Part shown: positions 13,273 through 19,629 of the stretch, one piece after another | Layout of the letters: each line of letters begins with the position of its first letter | How positions within the stretch are numbered: the stretch's first letter is position 1 | Source of the DNA: CAYMTN01 sp964393335 | Lineage (GTDB): Bacteria; Chloroflexota; Anaerolineae; Aggregatilineales; Aggregatilineaceae | NCBI GenBank assembly: GCA_964393335.1 | Contig: CAYMTN010000089.1 | Span: 1-19,629, forward strand | DNA: 19,629 nt | Direction: 5' to 3' | Notes under the pieces: generated by a model | The model's input: only the letters and a program-made list of their open reading frames with translations | The model's database searches: none | What the model was told of the DNA's origin: nothing | Made by a program: the position numbers and the translations under genes

Positions 13273-14568
13273 TCAACAGCGCTGGTCAGCCGCTGACCGG
13301 CGCTTCCCCCACCACCAGGCGACGGCCGCACACGCGAAAATAATCCAGGCGGGCATCATCGGGAACAGGTAGCGCGGCAGGGCCAGCAGCGCGAAGTGAA
13401 TGCCCGTGAAATAGGCCACCACGCCATACAGCACCAGCAGCGCCCGCCAGCGCCGCGCCGCCACCAGCATACCCGCCGCGCCCAGCGCCAGCGCCGCGAA
13501 GTGGAAGATGTAAAGCACCAGCTTCGGCGCAAAATTCCGGATGCCAACCACGTCGCGCAGGCCGCTCAGCGACCGGTCGTTTCGCAGCCACGACGATGCC
13601 GCGTCCTTGATGCTCCTACCCTGAAAATAGTTGGTGTTGTGCGGCTGCACATACGCCGAGGCCAACTCGGTGACCCGGTGGACCATCCAGCCGACCGGAT
13701 TTTCCAGGATCGACTCGCGCACTTCGCGGTTCAACGCGTCGCTGCGCTGCTGCACGTCTTCGCCCGGCGCGCCGCCCGTTACCCCAAGCTGTTGATCGAT
13801 TTCTTCGGGCGATCCGACCCCTTCGGCCCCCTGGTACAAAAAGCTCATGAAACCTTCGCCGCCGATCACCACCCGGTCCCACTCCACGATATTGTAGATG
13901 GTCCAGGTTGAGACGAGCGGTACATACGTCAGCAGGATACAGGCGGGAAGCCACCGTCGCCGGTCGTGGAACAACAGGTGCGCGATGATCACCAGCGGAA
14001 AAAGCAGGGCAACCGCTCGTGTCAGCGTTGCCAGGGCTAACAGCGTGCCCACCGCCATCAGAATCCGGGGACGGACGTGGTCGGACGAGCCTACATACAG
14101 CGCCAGCCCGGCGTAGAACAAAAAGAGGAACATACTCTCGGTGGCAATGTTACCGGATTCGATCACGAACACCGGGTTGAAGGCAATGGCAGCCGCTGCC
14201 CACAGCCCGACCCGCTGCGAGAACAGGCGTCGGGCGATGACGTACACGAAAAAACACAACGCCGCACCCATCCCGGCCTGGAGAATACGAATCGTCTGGA
14301 TTTCAGCATAGGGATAGCCGTATTCGCTGGCGGATGAGATACTGTCCGGCACGAGCTGCTGCACCAGTCCCAGAAACAGGGGAAAAAGGGGCGGGGGTTG
14401 GATCGGCCCCCTGGTCGTGCCCGTCGTCACCAGTTCGTGCCCGACGCCCATATACCACTCCATATCGCCCCCGGTCATCATGGGGTGCGGATCGAGGACC
14501 AGCACAAACAGCAGGCGCACGATCAGCGCCGCCAGGCAGATCAGCCCGATTTTGTGAGTAACTTTCAT
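13273..14568 (-). CDS. Integral membrane glycosyltransferase (PMT/ArnT-like, GT-C fold)
   Basis: This is a multi-spanning glycosyltransferase of 431 residues that probably uses a polyprenyl-phosphate sugar donor and works on the outer face of the membrane. TM1 is followed by the acidic GGDMEWYMGVGHEL segment, which matches the catalytic D/E loop of GT-C enzymes. About ten further helices follow, including LALYVG, TLTRAVALLFPLVIIAHLLF and a C-terminal PRYLFPMMPAWIIFA segment typical of the PMT_2 group. The frame is open far upstream into murJ (to 15336). The real start is ATG 14568, which overlaps the murJ stop as TGATG. Coupling with a lipid II flippase suggests work on an envelope glycan or glycoprotein; the acceptor is unknown. 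Confidence 0.87.
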   Translation of the reverse strand: MKVTHKIGLICLAALIVRLLFVLVLDPHPMMTGGDMEWYMGVGHELVTTGTTRGPIQPPPLFPLFLGLVQQLVPDSISSASEYGYPYAEIQTIRILQAGMGAALCFFVYVIARRLFSQRVGLWAAAAIAFNPVFVIESGNIATESMFLFLFYAGLALYVGSSDHVRPRILMAVGTLLALATLTRAVALLFPLVIIAHLLFHDRRRWLPACILLTYVPLVSTWTIYNIVEWDRVVIGGEGFMSFLYQGAEGVGSPEEIDQQLGVTGGAPGEDVQQRSDALNREVRESILENPVGWMVHRVTELASAYVQPHNTNYFQGRSIKDAASSWLRNDRSLSGLRDVVGIRNFAPKLVLYIFHFAALALGAAGMLVAARRWRALLVLYGVVAYFTGIHFALLALPRYLFPMMPAWIIFACAAVAWWWGKRRSAADQRC

Positions 14569-16187
14569 CACACCCCCAGCCGTTGCCTTAGCACCGATCC
14601 CAGCCAGCGCCACTCGTCCAGGCCCAACCAGGACGCGAGCGCCGCGAAGCTGGCGAGTCCCACGCCGCCCGCGCCCGCCACGATGATCGCCTGCCCGATG
14701 GTGCCGTGTACCGGCAGCGCCGCGTCGAGGCCCGTCATAACCGCGAAGGTCAGCAGGCCCATGCCTGCCGCCGCCAGCGACGTGCGCGCGATGGTGCGTA
14801 CCAGCCGCTGCGCCCCGTACCCGCCTAGCACGCGCCCCAACAGCCACGCCGACAGCGCGGTATGGATCAGGAATTTGACCGAGTCCGCGACCATCAGCCC
14901 GAAAAACGAGTACCAGGGCAGCAGGTAGATCGCCACAATCATGTACGCCACCAGCGAGATCAGCCCGATCATGGCGGGCGTCAGCGTGTTCTGCCGCGCG
15001 TAAAACGCGAAGACCAGCAGCAGGTCCACCGCCGCGAAGGGCAGCCCGATCAGGTACAGGCGCAGCGCCAGCGCGGTCATCGGCGTATCGGCGGCGGTGA
15101 ATTTGCCGTGCTCGAAGATCAGATGGACGACCGGTGTCGCCAGCACGAAGAGTCCCACCGCCGCCGGGATGATCAGCACGATCGCCAGCCGCAAGCCCTG
15201 GCCGAGCGTATTCTTGAACGCATCTGCGCCATATTCGTTGAGCGCGACTGCCTGCCGCGAGAGCGTCGGCAGGATCGCCAGCGAGATCGCAATCGCCACC
15301 AGCCCTTGCGGGAACTGGATCAGCGTGGTCGCCCACGTCATGTAGGCAATGCTGTTTTCCCCCGTGCCAGAGGCGAGATTATAACTGAACGTGCGGTTGA
15401 CCAGCACGTCCAGCACCAGCGACGCCATGACCGGCAGGTACAGCAGGCCGATGCGCCGCACGCCGGGATGTGTCAGCGCGCCGCGCAGCCGGAGTCGCAG
15501 CCGGGCATCGCGCAGGCCGGGGCCTTGCAGCGCCAACTGGACCAACGCGCCGATCAGCCACCCGGCGGCGGCGGCGGTGATACCCAGGCTGCCCGCAAAC
15601 ACCAGCGTCACCAGCACGATTGTCCCGTTAAAGACGGTGGATGCGAAGGCGGGCCACGTAAAACGCCGCAGCGCGTACAGCGCACCCGACAGCACCGCGA
15701 ACAGGCTCAGGAACAGCAGCGCGGGAGCCGTCACGCGCAGCATGTCGGTGGCCTGCCGGATGACTTCCGGCGTGGCCTCGTCGCTGGCGACAATGCCGAT
15801 GATCTGCGGCGCGAGCAGTTCCAGCCCCAGCACCAACACGCACAGCGCCACGACCACGATCCCCAGCAGGGCGTTGACCAGCTCCCACAGCTCGCGGCGA
15901 TCCTCGCTGCGGGCGGCGTATTCGCTCAGCACCGGCACCAGCGCCGAATTGACGTGCCCGCCGATCAGCAGGTCGTACAGGCTGCGCGGCACGATGATCG
16001 CCAGGTTGTAGGCGGTCACGGCAGCGCCCGCGCCGAACAGGTCGGAGAGGATGATTTCGCGCACCAGCCCTAATACGCGGCTGGCGATGTTACCCAGCGC
16101 GATAATGCTGGTGGCGCGTGCCATGCTGGCCGGTGGGGATTGTTCCCCGGCTTTGGCGGGCACTGGTTCGCTGATAACCACGCTCAT
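14568..16187 (-). CDS. murJ: Lipid II flippase MurJ (MviN family)
   Basis: MurJ moves the peptidoglycan precursor lipid II across the cytoplasmic membrane. The 539-residue length and about 14 helices are typical. Family marks are IASRVLGLVREIILSDLFG near residues 34-52, LYDLLIGGHVNSALVPVLSEY in helix 2-3, FPQGLVAIAISLAILPTLS in the middle and HLIFEHGKFTAADT (compare FERGxFTxxDT). The start is ATG 16187 with AGGA 6 nt upstream on the minus strand. The first about 20 residues are polar. Its stop overlaps the glycosyltransferase start (TGATG). Because MurJ belongs to the larger MOP superfamily, O-antigen-type flippases are an alternative, but the motifs favour MurJ. Confidence 0.9.
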   Translation of the reverse strand: MSVVISEPVPAKAGEQSPPASMARATSIIALGNIASRVLGLVREIILSDLFGAGAAVTAYNLAIIVPRSLYDLLIGGHVNSALVPVLSEYAARSEDRRELWELVNALLGIVVVALCVLVLGLELLAPQIIGIVASDEATPEVIRQATDMLRVTAPALLFLSLFAVLSGALYALRRFTWPAFASTVFNGTIVLVTLVFAGSLGITAAAAGWLIGALVQLALQGPGLRDARLRLRLRGALTHPGVRRIGLLYLPVMASLVLDVLVNRTFSYNLASGTGENSIAYMTWATTLIQFPQGLVAIAISLAILPTLSRQAVALNEYGADAFKNTLGQGLRLAIVLIIPAAVGLFVLATPVVHLIFEHGKFTAADTPMTALALRLYLIGLPFAAVDLLLVFAFYARQNTLTPAMIGLISLVAYMIVAIYLLPWYSFFGLMVADSVKFLIHTALSAWLLGRVLGGYGAQRLVRTIARTSLAAAGMGLLTFAVMTGLDAALPVHGTIGQAIIVAGAGGVGLASFAALASWLGLDEWRWLGSVLRQRLGV

Positions 16188-16205
16188 GCGATGTCCTGTC
16201 GGTCG

Positions 16206-16211
16206 GTTATA
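16206..16211 (-). promoter_or_regulatory. Weak candidate -10 for murJ
   Basis: TATAAC on the minus strand lies about 19 nt before the murJ ATG, without a good -35. It would give a very short leader. A GC-rich hairpin, AGGGGGC (16222-16228) with GCCCCCT (16237-16243), lies just upstream of it. The rest of 16188-16394 shows no gene; TAGAAT (16345-16350) may be the -10 of the next plus-strand gene. Confidence 0.3.
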
Positions 16212-16394
16212 GAATGCACGCAGGGGGCAACCGGCGGCCCCCTGACCGTGTCTACTCTACCGGACGACTGCTGAAACCGCTACTACTTGTTCCCGCCGGG
16301 CACCTGACAGTCCCCGCCCTGCAACACGGATCGCCGTTCGTGCGTAGAATAAAATGGTAGGACCATACACGTAGGGGTGAAAGGACGATCACAC

Positions 16395-16796
16395 GTGGAT
16401 ACGCTCCGAAGAGTGTTTTATATGACGGTCGCGTCGTTGGCGATATGGTTCTGCGTCGGGATGGTCGATGTGGCGACGAGCAGTTCCGGGGCGACGAACG
16501 CCGCCGCGGTTCTCGCGTTTTTGTGCACGATGTCGATCTGGTTGGTGTGGGGGCTGGCGCAGATCGACCAACTGCACATGGGCGGATCGCAATCTAGCGA
16601 GCAGGAAAAAGCCAAGCGCTCGCCCGCTGATAATGGCGATGCGCGGGTAGCGCTGCTGCTCAGCCTGTTGGATGACGACGAGCGGCAGGCGCTCAAGCAG
16701 CGTCTGGTCGATGACCTGGGCGCGGACGGCGAAGCGGTGCCGCTGGCCGATCTGCTGGCAGAGCAAGAGGAAAACTCCAGGCAGTCCGGCGTCTGA
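16395..16796 (+). CDS. Small membrane protein with two helices and acidic cytosolic tail, unknown function
   Basis: The 133-residue protein has two hydrophobic helices (YMTVASLAIWFCVGMVDVA and AAAVLAFLCTMSIWLVWGLAQI) joined by a short Ser/Gly/Asn loop. A hydrophilic C-terminus follows, with a helical LLSLLDDDERQALKQRL segment of about 20 residues and an acidic end. No enzyme motif is seen. The frame is open from GTG 16377, but GTG 16395 is preferred because AAAGGA (16380-16385) lies 9 nt before it. The gene stands alone on the plus strand, diverging from murJ and converging on the molybdenum enzyme. Function is unknown. Confidence 0.72.
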   Translation: MDTLRRVFYMTVASLAIWFCVGMVDVATSSSGATNAAAVLAFLCTMSIWLVWGLAQIDQLHMGGSQSSEQEKAKRSPADNGDARVALLLSLLDDDERQALKQRLVDDLGADGEAVPLADLLAEQEENSRQSGV

Positions 16797-16858
16797 TCGT
16801 TCCGGCTGCCTGGGGCATAACGGTTACCTGCGCGCGGTGGTTACCCGTCGCGTAATGG

Positions 16859-18541
16859 TTAAATGTCGCGTGACAGCCGGTCGATGCCCGTCGCGCCGCT
16901 GGGAAACGTCGGGTTAGAATCGGTGATCTGCATGGTGTCGTCGCCTTCGTAACAGCGCACGCGGAAGGTGTGGTTCCCGGCGTCAAACGGCCAATCATAA
17001 CGCCAGATGACCCATGTCGTGTCAGACAGCGGCGCGCGTAATTTGGCTTCGACCCAGTCGCCGTCATCGACTTTCACTTCGACTTTCGAGATGCCGCGCG
17101 CGCCCGCGTGCGCGATGCCGCCAACCGGCACGTATGTTTGCCCGTTTGCCTCGAATGTCATATCGCTGGCGGCCACGTCTACGACCGATGTCGCGTTCAT
17201 CCGGGCTGTTTTGTCCCAACCGCGTTTGACCCAATAACCGTCCTCGTCGTGATTGATGGCCTCGATGCTGGTGATCCACTTAGGCTGCTTCATGCCGTAC
17301 AGGTCAGGGATGTAGATGCGCAGCGGGAAGCCGTGTTTATACAGCAGCGGGATGCCGTCCCAGTTGTAGGTCAGCATGATCCTGGGATCGGCGTTCACCA
17401 GGTCGAGCGCGACCGTCTCAAAAAAGCCGTCCTCAGACGTGATCATCAGGTGTGTAGCATTAGGCTGGATGCCCACGTCGGCCAGCACGTCGCGCAGGCT
17501 GGCCCCGGTCCAGCGGATCGTGCTGGTCAGATCGCCGCCAATCGGGTTGGAAATACACGCCAGCGTAACGTATTGGTGCATCGGCTCGTAGTTTGACGTG
17601 ATGTCGTCAATCGTCATCGTCGTAGGGTTGTCCACCAGCCCCTTGAACGCCAGCCGCCAGCTATTGCCGTCGATCTCCGGCGGGCGCGAGTTGATGTCGA
17701 TGCGGTAGTGGTCCGCCAGCGGAGTGTATTCGGGCCGCGTGCCGGGCGCAGGTGTGACCGGATCGTTTGCGTTGGGCAGGTCTACGGGCATCTCGCTGGC
17801 AGCGGCGCGCCGCCGCGCGATCAACTGTTTATAATCCTGGTCGGCCTGGTACTTGAGATACCGTCCCATCCCGGCCCCGATCACGACCAGCGTGGCCGAT
17901 GCGCCGCCCACGCGGATCAAAAACTCGCGGCGGCTGAGCACCGTGGCGGAAGCCGGTCTGGCGGTTGCTGCCGCCGGTTGCGCTTCGCCTGCGGCTGCCA
18001 CCGGAACCGGCTCAAACGCGGCGAAATACGACCAGCTTAGCAGCGCACCCCAGATCAGGAATGCAGCCACCAGCCAGAACAAACTGGCCGAGTAGGGTGC
18101 GGTGGCGGTCACGTTTACGTGGCGGCTGATCAGGATCATCGGCAGGCCCATGATCACGCCCGTGATCAGGCCCGGAACGGTCCGGCTGTTTCCCCTGAGG
18201 CGGATGTCGTAGCGGCGCAGGACCACAAACAGGACTGCACCCGCGACCACGCCGCCGCCAAAGAACGTAAGCACCGCCATCGCGTTTTCGATGGTTTTGC
18301 CCGTGCTGGACGTTTCGCCCAGGTTCAGGTCACGAATGATGTTAACCATAAATTCGACGGTACGCGGGACGATTTCGCCGGGCAGGATGCGCGTCAGCCA
18401 GTCGAAGAGGTCGTACACCACGAAGGGCAGCCCTGCCGCTTGATCGGCGAGGTAAAATAGCGCGATCAACGGGGCCGTGAGCAGCGCGCCTACCAGCGCC
18501 CCGCTGCCAGCGCTACGGATGAGGTCGGATTTTGTTCGCAT
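16859..18541 (-). CDS. Membrane-anchored molybdopterin oxidoreductase (sulfite oxidase family)
   Basis: The C-terminal two thirds are a sulfite-oxidase-type molybdenum domain: RIDINSRPPEID, TLACISNPIGG with molybdenum ligand C329, LYKHGFPLRIYIPDLYGMKQPKWI, followed by a C-terminal Ig-like dimerisation domain (GGIAHAGARGISKVEVKVDDG). The N-terminus (about residues 1-175) holds four membrane helices with no clear cofactor motif. Between them lies an Ala/Pro linker and SRREFLIRVGG (R204, R205) with a hydrophobic run, which looks like a twin-arginine export signal inside the protein. The enzyme domain should thus sit outside the membrane. Its substrate (sulfite, or an oxidised side chain as for MsrP) is unknown, and no heme subunit gene lies beside it. 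The start is ATG 18541 with AAAGGGA upstream. Confidence 0.88.
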   Translation of the reverse strand: MRTKSDLIRSAGSGALVGALLTAPLIALFYLADQAAGLPFVVYDLFDWLTRILPGEIVPRTVEFMVNIIRDLNLGETSSTGKTIENAMAVLTFFGGGVVAGAVLFVVLRRYDIRLRGNSRTVPGLITGVIMGLPMILISRHVNVTATAPYSASLFWLVAAFLIWGALLSWSYFAAFEPVPVAAAGEAQPAAATARPASATVLSRREFLIRVGGASATLVVIGAGMGRYLKYQADQDYKQLIARRRAAASEMPVDLPNANDPVTPAPGTRPEYTPLADHYRIDINSRPPEIDGNSWRLAFKGLVDNPTTMTIDDITSNYEPMHQYVTLACISNPIGGDLTSTIRWTGASLRDVLADVGIQPNATHLMITSEDGFFETVALDLVNADPRIMLTYNWDGIPLLYKHGFPLRIYIPDLYGMKQPKWITSIEAINHDEDGYWVKRGWDKTARMNATSVVDVAASDMTFEANGQTYVPVGGIAHAGARGISKVEVKVDDGDWVEAKLRAPLSDTTWVIWRYDWPFDAGNHTFRVRCYEGDDTMQITDSNPTFPSGATGIDRLSRDI

Positions 18542-18582
18542 ACACTCGTCCCTTTCACCTGGGAGTGGATAACATGATTGCT

Positions 18583-18591
18583 TGATACAAT
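18583..18591 (+). promoter_or_regulatory. Candidate extended -10 for the transposase-like gene
   Basis: TGATACAAT reads as TGn plus TACAAT, 74 nt before ATG 18665. No clear -35 lies upstream. The following AT-rich leader (18592-18664) includes the palindrome TTCTTAAGAA (18607-18616) and looks unlike coding sequence here. Confidence 0.45.
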
Positions 18592-18664
18592 GGACTTTAG
18601 CAGGTATTTCTTAAGAAAGTCTTTCATACAGGTTATAACAATTCGAACTCAGGACTGGTTGGCG

Positions 18665-19162
18665 ATGGTTGAAGACGATCCAGCGGCGGATGGGTTTTAT
18701 GCGCAGGTGATTCTGGTCGTGGCCGACCACGCGCCGCTGCTGGCCGATCCCCGGCTGGCACGCATCGCGGCGGAAACGCTCGCCGCCTGCGCCCCGGACG
18801 CCCCTGGCAGGCTGTGGGGCTACGTGGTGCTGCCGGACATGATCCGCCTGGTGATCGGGCCAACGGACGATGCCGCGCTGGTTCGTTTTTTAGACACGGT
18901 CAAAGCCCGCACCCGGGCGCGGCTGCTGGAAACGATCCGCCAGTCGGACGGCGAAGCGTTGGATATGGTGCTGCGCTACAACCCGGTGTGGGGCGGCCTG
19001 ATCTACCGGGTGTGGCAGGCGGGCGGTCACCAGCAGGCGTACCGCTCGGAATACAAACTCAGTAATGCGCTGTACGAACTGCTCCGCGCGCCGGTTGAGG
19101 CCGGGCTGGTCGAGCAGCCGGACGAGTGGCCGTTTACGTGGATCGGCGGTGATGACGTGTAA
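18665..19162 (+). CDS. Y1/REP-associated transposase-like protein lacking the HUH histidines
   Basis: The 165-residue protein follows the layout of IS200-like REP-associated transposases: a beta strand then LLADPRLARIAAETL; RLWGYVVLPDMIRLVIGP; a helix LVRFLDTVKARTRARLLE; VWQAGG; and a final ELLRAPVEAGLVEQPDEWPFTW. In active members the third block reads MPNHVHLL with the metal-binding HUH pair. Here these are Met59 and Arg61. The usual Tyr after the WQ-G motif is replaced by GHQQ, with Tyr126 close by. The frame is intact, so the protein may be kept for DNA binding rather than cutting. The frame extends to TTG 18578 or ATG 18590, but those lie at the promoter in AT-rich sequence; ATG 18665 has AGGA 10 nt upstream. 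Family assignment is by eye. Confidence 0.6.
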   Translation: MVEDDPAADGFYAQVILVVADHAPLLADPRLARIAAETLAACAPDAPGRLWGYVVLPDMIRLVIGPTDDAALVRFLDTVKARTRARLLETIRQSDGEALDMVLRYNPVWGGLIYRVWQAGGHQQAYRSEYKLSNALYELLRAPVEAGLVEQPDEWPFTWIGGDDV

Positions 19163-19181
19163 CAGATACCCTGTACTGTGT

Positions 19182-19191
19182 ATCGGGACCG
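19182..19191 (+). repeat. 10-bp direct repeat left of copy B
   Basis: ATCGGGACCG occurs here and again at 19339-19348, in the same orientation, on either side of repeat copy B. It might be a target-site duplication, but a 10-bp match 157 nt apart could also arise by chance. Confidence 0.5.
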
Positions 19192-19196
19192 CGAGG

Positions 19197-19323
19197 CAAT
19201 CGCGTCAAAACCTGATTGGGGCTTTGCCCCACGCCCCACAAGCCTTTTGAGAAAAGGCTTGACCGAAAACTGTCCTGTGCGGCGCGCGCCGCGCGGGGTC
19301 CAGGGGCGGAGCCGCGGCGATTG
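19197..19323. repeat. Hairpin-rich repeat element, copy B
   Basis: It is bounded by CAATCGC (19197-19203) and GCGATTG (19317-19323). Inside are GGGGC/GCCCC (19217-19229), the strong stem AAGCCTTTT/AAAAGGCTT (19240-19260), a GC-only palindrome (about 19279-19292) and the block GGGGTCCAGGGG (19295-19306). Copy A has the same succession. The middle stem has changed on both arms in step (CCACC/GGTGG in A, AAGCC/GGCTT in B), which points to selection on pairing. The last hairpin of copy A is decayed here. It starts 34 nt after the transposase-like gene. Confidence 0.75.
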
Positions 19324-19338
19324 GATGCAATCACTCTG

Positions 19339-19348
19339 ATCGGGACCG
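19339..19348 (+). repeat. 10-bp direct repeat right of copy B
   Basis: Second copy of ATCGGGACCG; see 19182-19191. Confidence 0.5.
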
Positions 19349-19356
19349 AAAGTTAC

Positions 19357-19385
19357 TTGGTTTTTCCCTTGATCTCGTCTACACT
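19357..19385 (+). promoter_or_regulatory. Candidate promoter of the kynureninase-like gene
   Basis: TTGGTT (19357-19362) and TACACT (19380-19385) are separated by 17 nt, a reasonable sigma70-type pair about 58 nt before the TTG start. A second TTG-rich stretch (TTTGACG, 19394-19400) has no matching -10. Confidence 0.45.
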
Positions 19386-19442
19386 GTGATCAGTTTGACG
19401 ATTGTGTAATCAGGAACAAACCCTATCGTGTGAGGTAACCTG

Positions 19443-19629
19443 TTGAACAGTCCACACTCTGCCGATCCCCTGTTGGCCTGGCGTGAGCACTTTCCGATTT
19501 TGAGCGACACAAATTACATGGTGAGCAACTCCCTCGGTGCGATGCCGCGCGGCGTGTACGACAGCCTGCGCGACTACGCGGATACCTGGGCAGCGCGCGG
19601 CGTGCGCGCCTGGGGCGAGGGCTGGTGGG
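19443..19629 (+). CDS. Kynureninase-like / class V aminotransferase-fold PLP enzyme (5' part only)
   Basis: The first 62 codons are present and run off the window. The N-terminus reads LLAWREHFPILSDTNYMV, then SNSLGAMPRGVYDSL, then RAWGEGWW. This matches the start of kynureninase-type PLP enzymes (fold type I, class V), in which a Tyr-x-x-x-N-S-x-G-x-x-P stretch lines the substrate site near the N-terminus. The Lys that binds PLP lies beyond the window. The start is TTG 19443, set by GAGG (19432-19435) 7 nt upstream; no in-frame ATG or GTG occurs before the conserved region. Whether the enzyme is a true kynureninase or another aminotransferase/desulfurase relative cannot be settled from this fragment. 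Confidence 0.75.
   Translation, partial: MNSPHSADPLLAWREHFPILSDTNYMVSNSLGAMPRGVYDSLRDYADTWAARGVRAWGEGWW

Noticed and set aside
14569..15336. N-terminal extension of the glycosyltransferase frame into murJ
   Set aside because: The upstream part is an out-of-frame reading of murJ. ATG 14568 gives a normal first membrane helix and a TGATG junction.
14862..16073. 403-residue plus-strand open frame
   Set aside because: It lies antisense to murJ and its translation is a Gln/Arg/His-rich string without hydrophobic core; the minus strand has clear MurJ motifs.

Overview
The window is GC-rich chromosomal DNA with bacterial gene structure: Shine-Dalgarno sites, GTG/TTG starts, ATGA and TGATG overlaps, intrinsic terminators and sigma70-type promoters. 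The gene mix points to an aerobic member of the Chloroflexota, perhaps near Anaerolineae: an A2-type caa3 oxidase, a membrane-anchored sortase, MurJ, a NarL/DesK-type kinase with a GAF domain, a molybdenum oxidoreductase fused to a membrane domain, and several small lineage-type proteins. No taxonomic marker such as rRNA is present, so this placement is inference.

Region 1 (1-3755, + strand) is the end of a cytochrome c oxidase operon. It runs from subunit II with CuA and cytochrome c domains (broken by a 10-N assembly gap) through subunits I and III to a long subunit IV-like protein, closed by a strong terminator. Region 2 (3782-7073) has a tyrosine/dual-specificity phosphatase facing a three-gene minus-strand operon (small unknown protein, HAD hydrolase, aldo/keto reductase). 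A 171-bp hairpin-rich repeat (copy A) fills the space between the converging genes. Region 3 (7122-9651) holds two candidate promoters, tRNA-Val(CAC), a terminator-like hairpin and a large orphan histidine kinase with a repetitive Pro/Lys/Thr tail.

Region 4 (9674-16211, minus strand) concerns the cell envelope. From upstream to downstream it holds MurJ, a multi-membrane glycosyltransferase, an AT-rich two-gene islet, an SAM methyltransferase, a sortase and a small tail-anchored protein, ending at a terminator. The islet has toxin-antitoxin layout and lies between two identical 34-bp direct repeats. It has its own promoter with a tandem 15-bp repeat that looks like an operator.

Region 5 (16395-19629) has a small two-helix membrane protein, a membrane-anchored sulfite-oxidase-type enzyme with an internal twin-arginine motif, and a divergent gene resembling REP-associated (Y1/HUH) transposases but lacking the HUH histidines. 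A second hairpin-rich repeat (copy B) follows this gene directly. The window ends in the first 62 codons of a kynureninase-like / class V aminotransferase-fold enzyme that starts at TTG.

The best candidates for something undescribed are (i) the HUH-less transposase-like gene paired with the covarying hairpin repeat and (ii) the repeat-bounded toxin-antitoxin-like islet.
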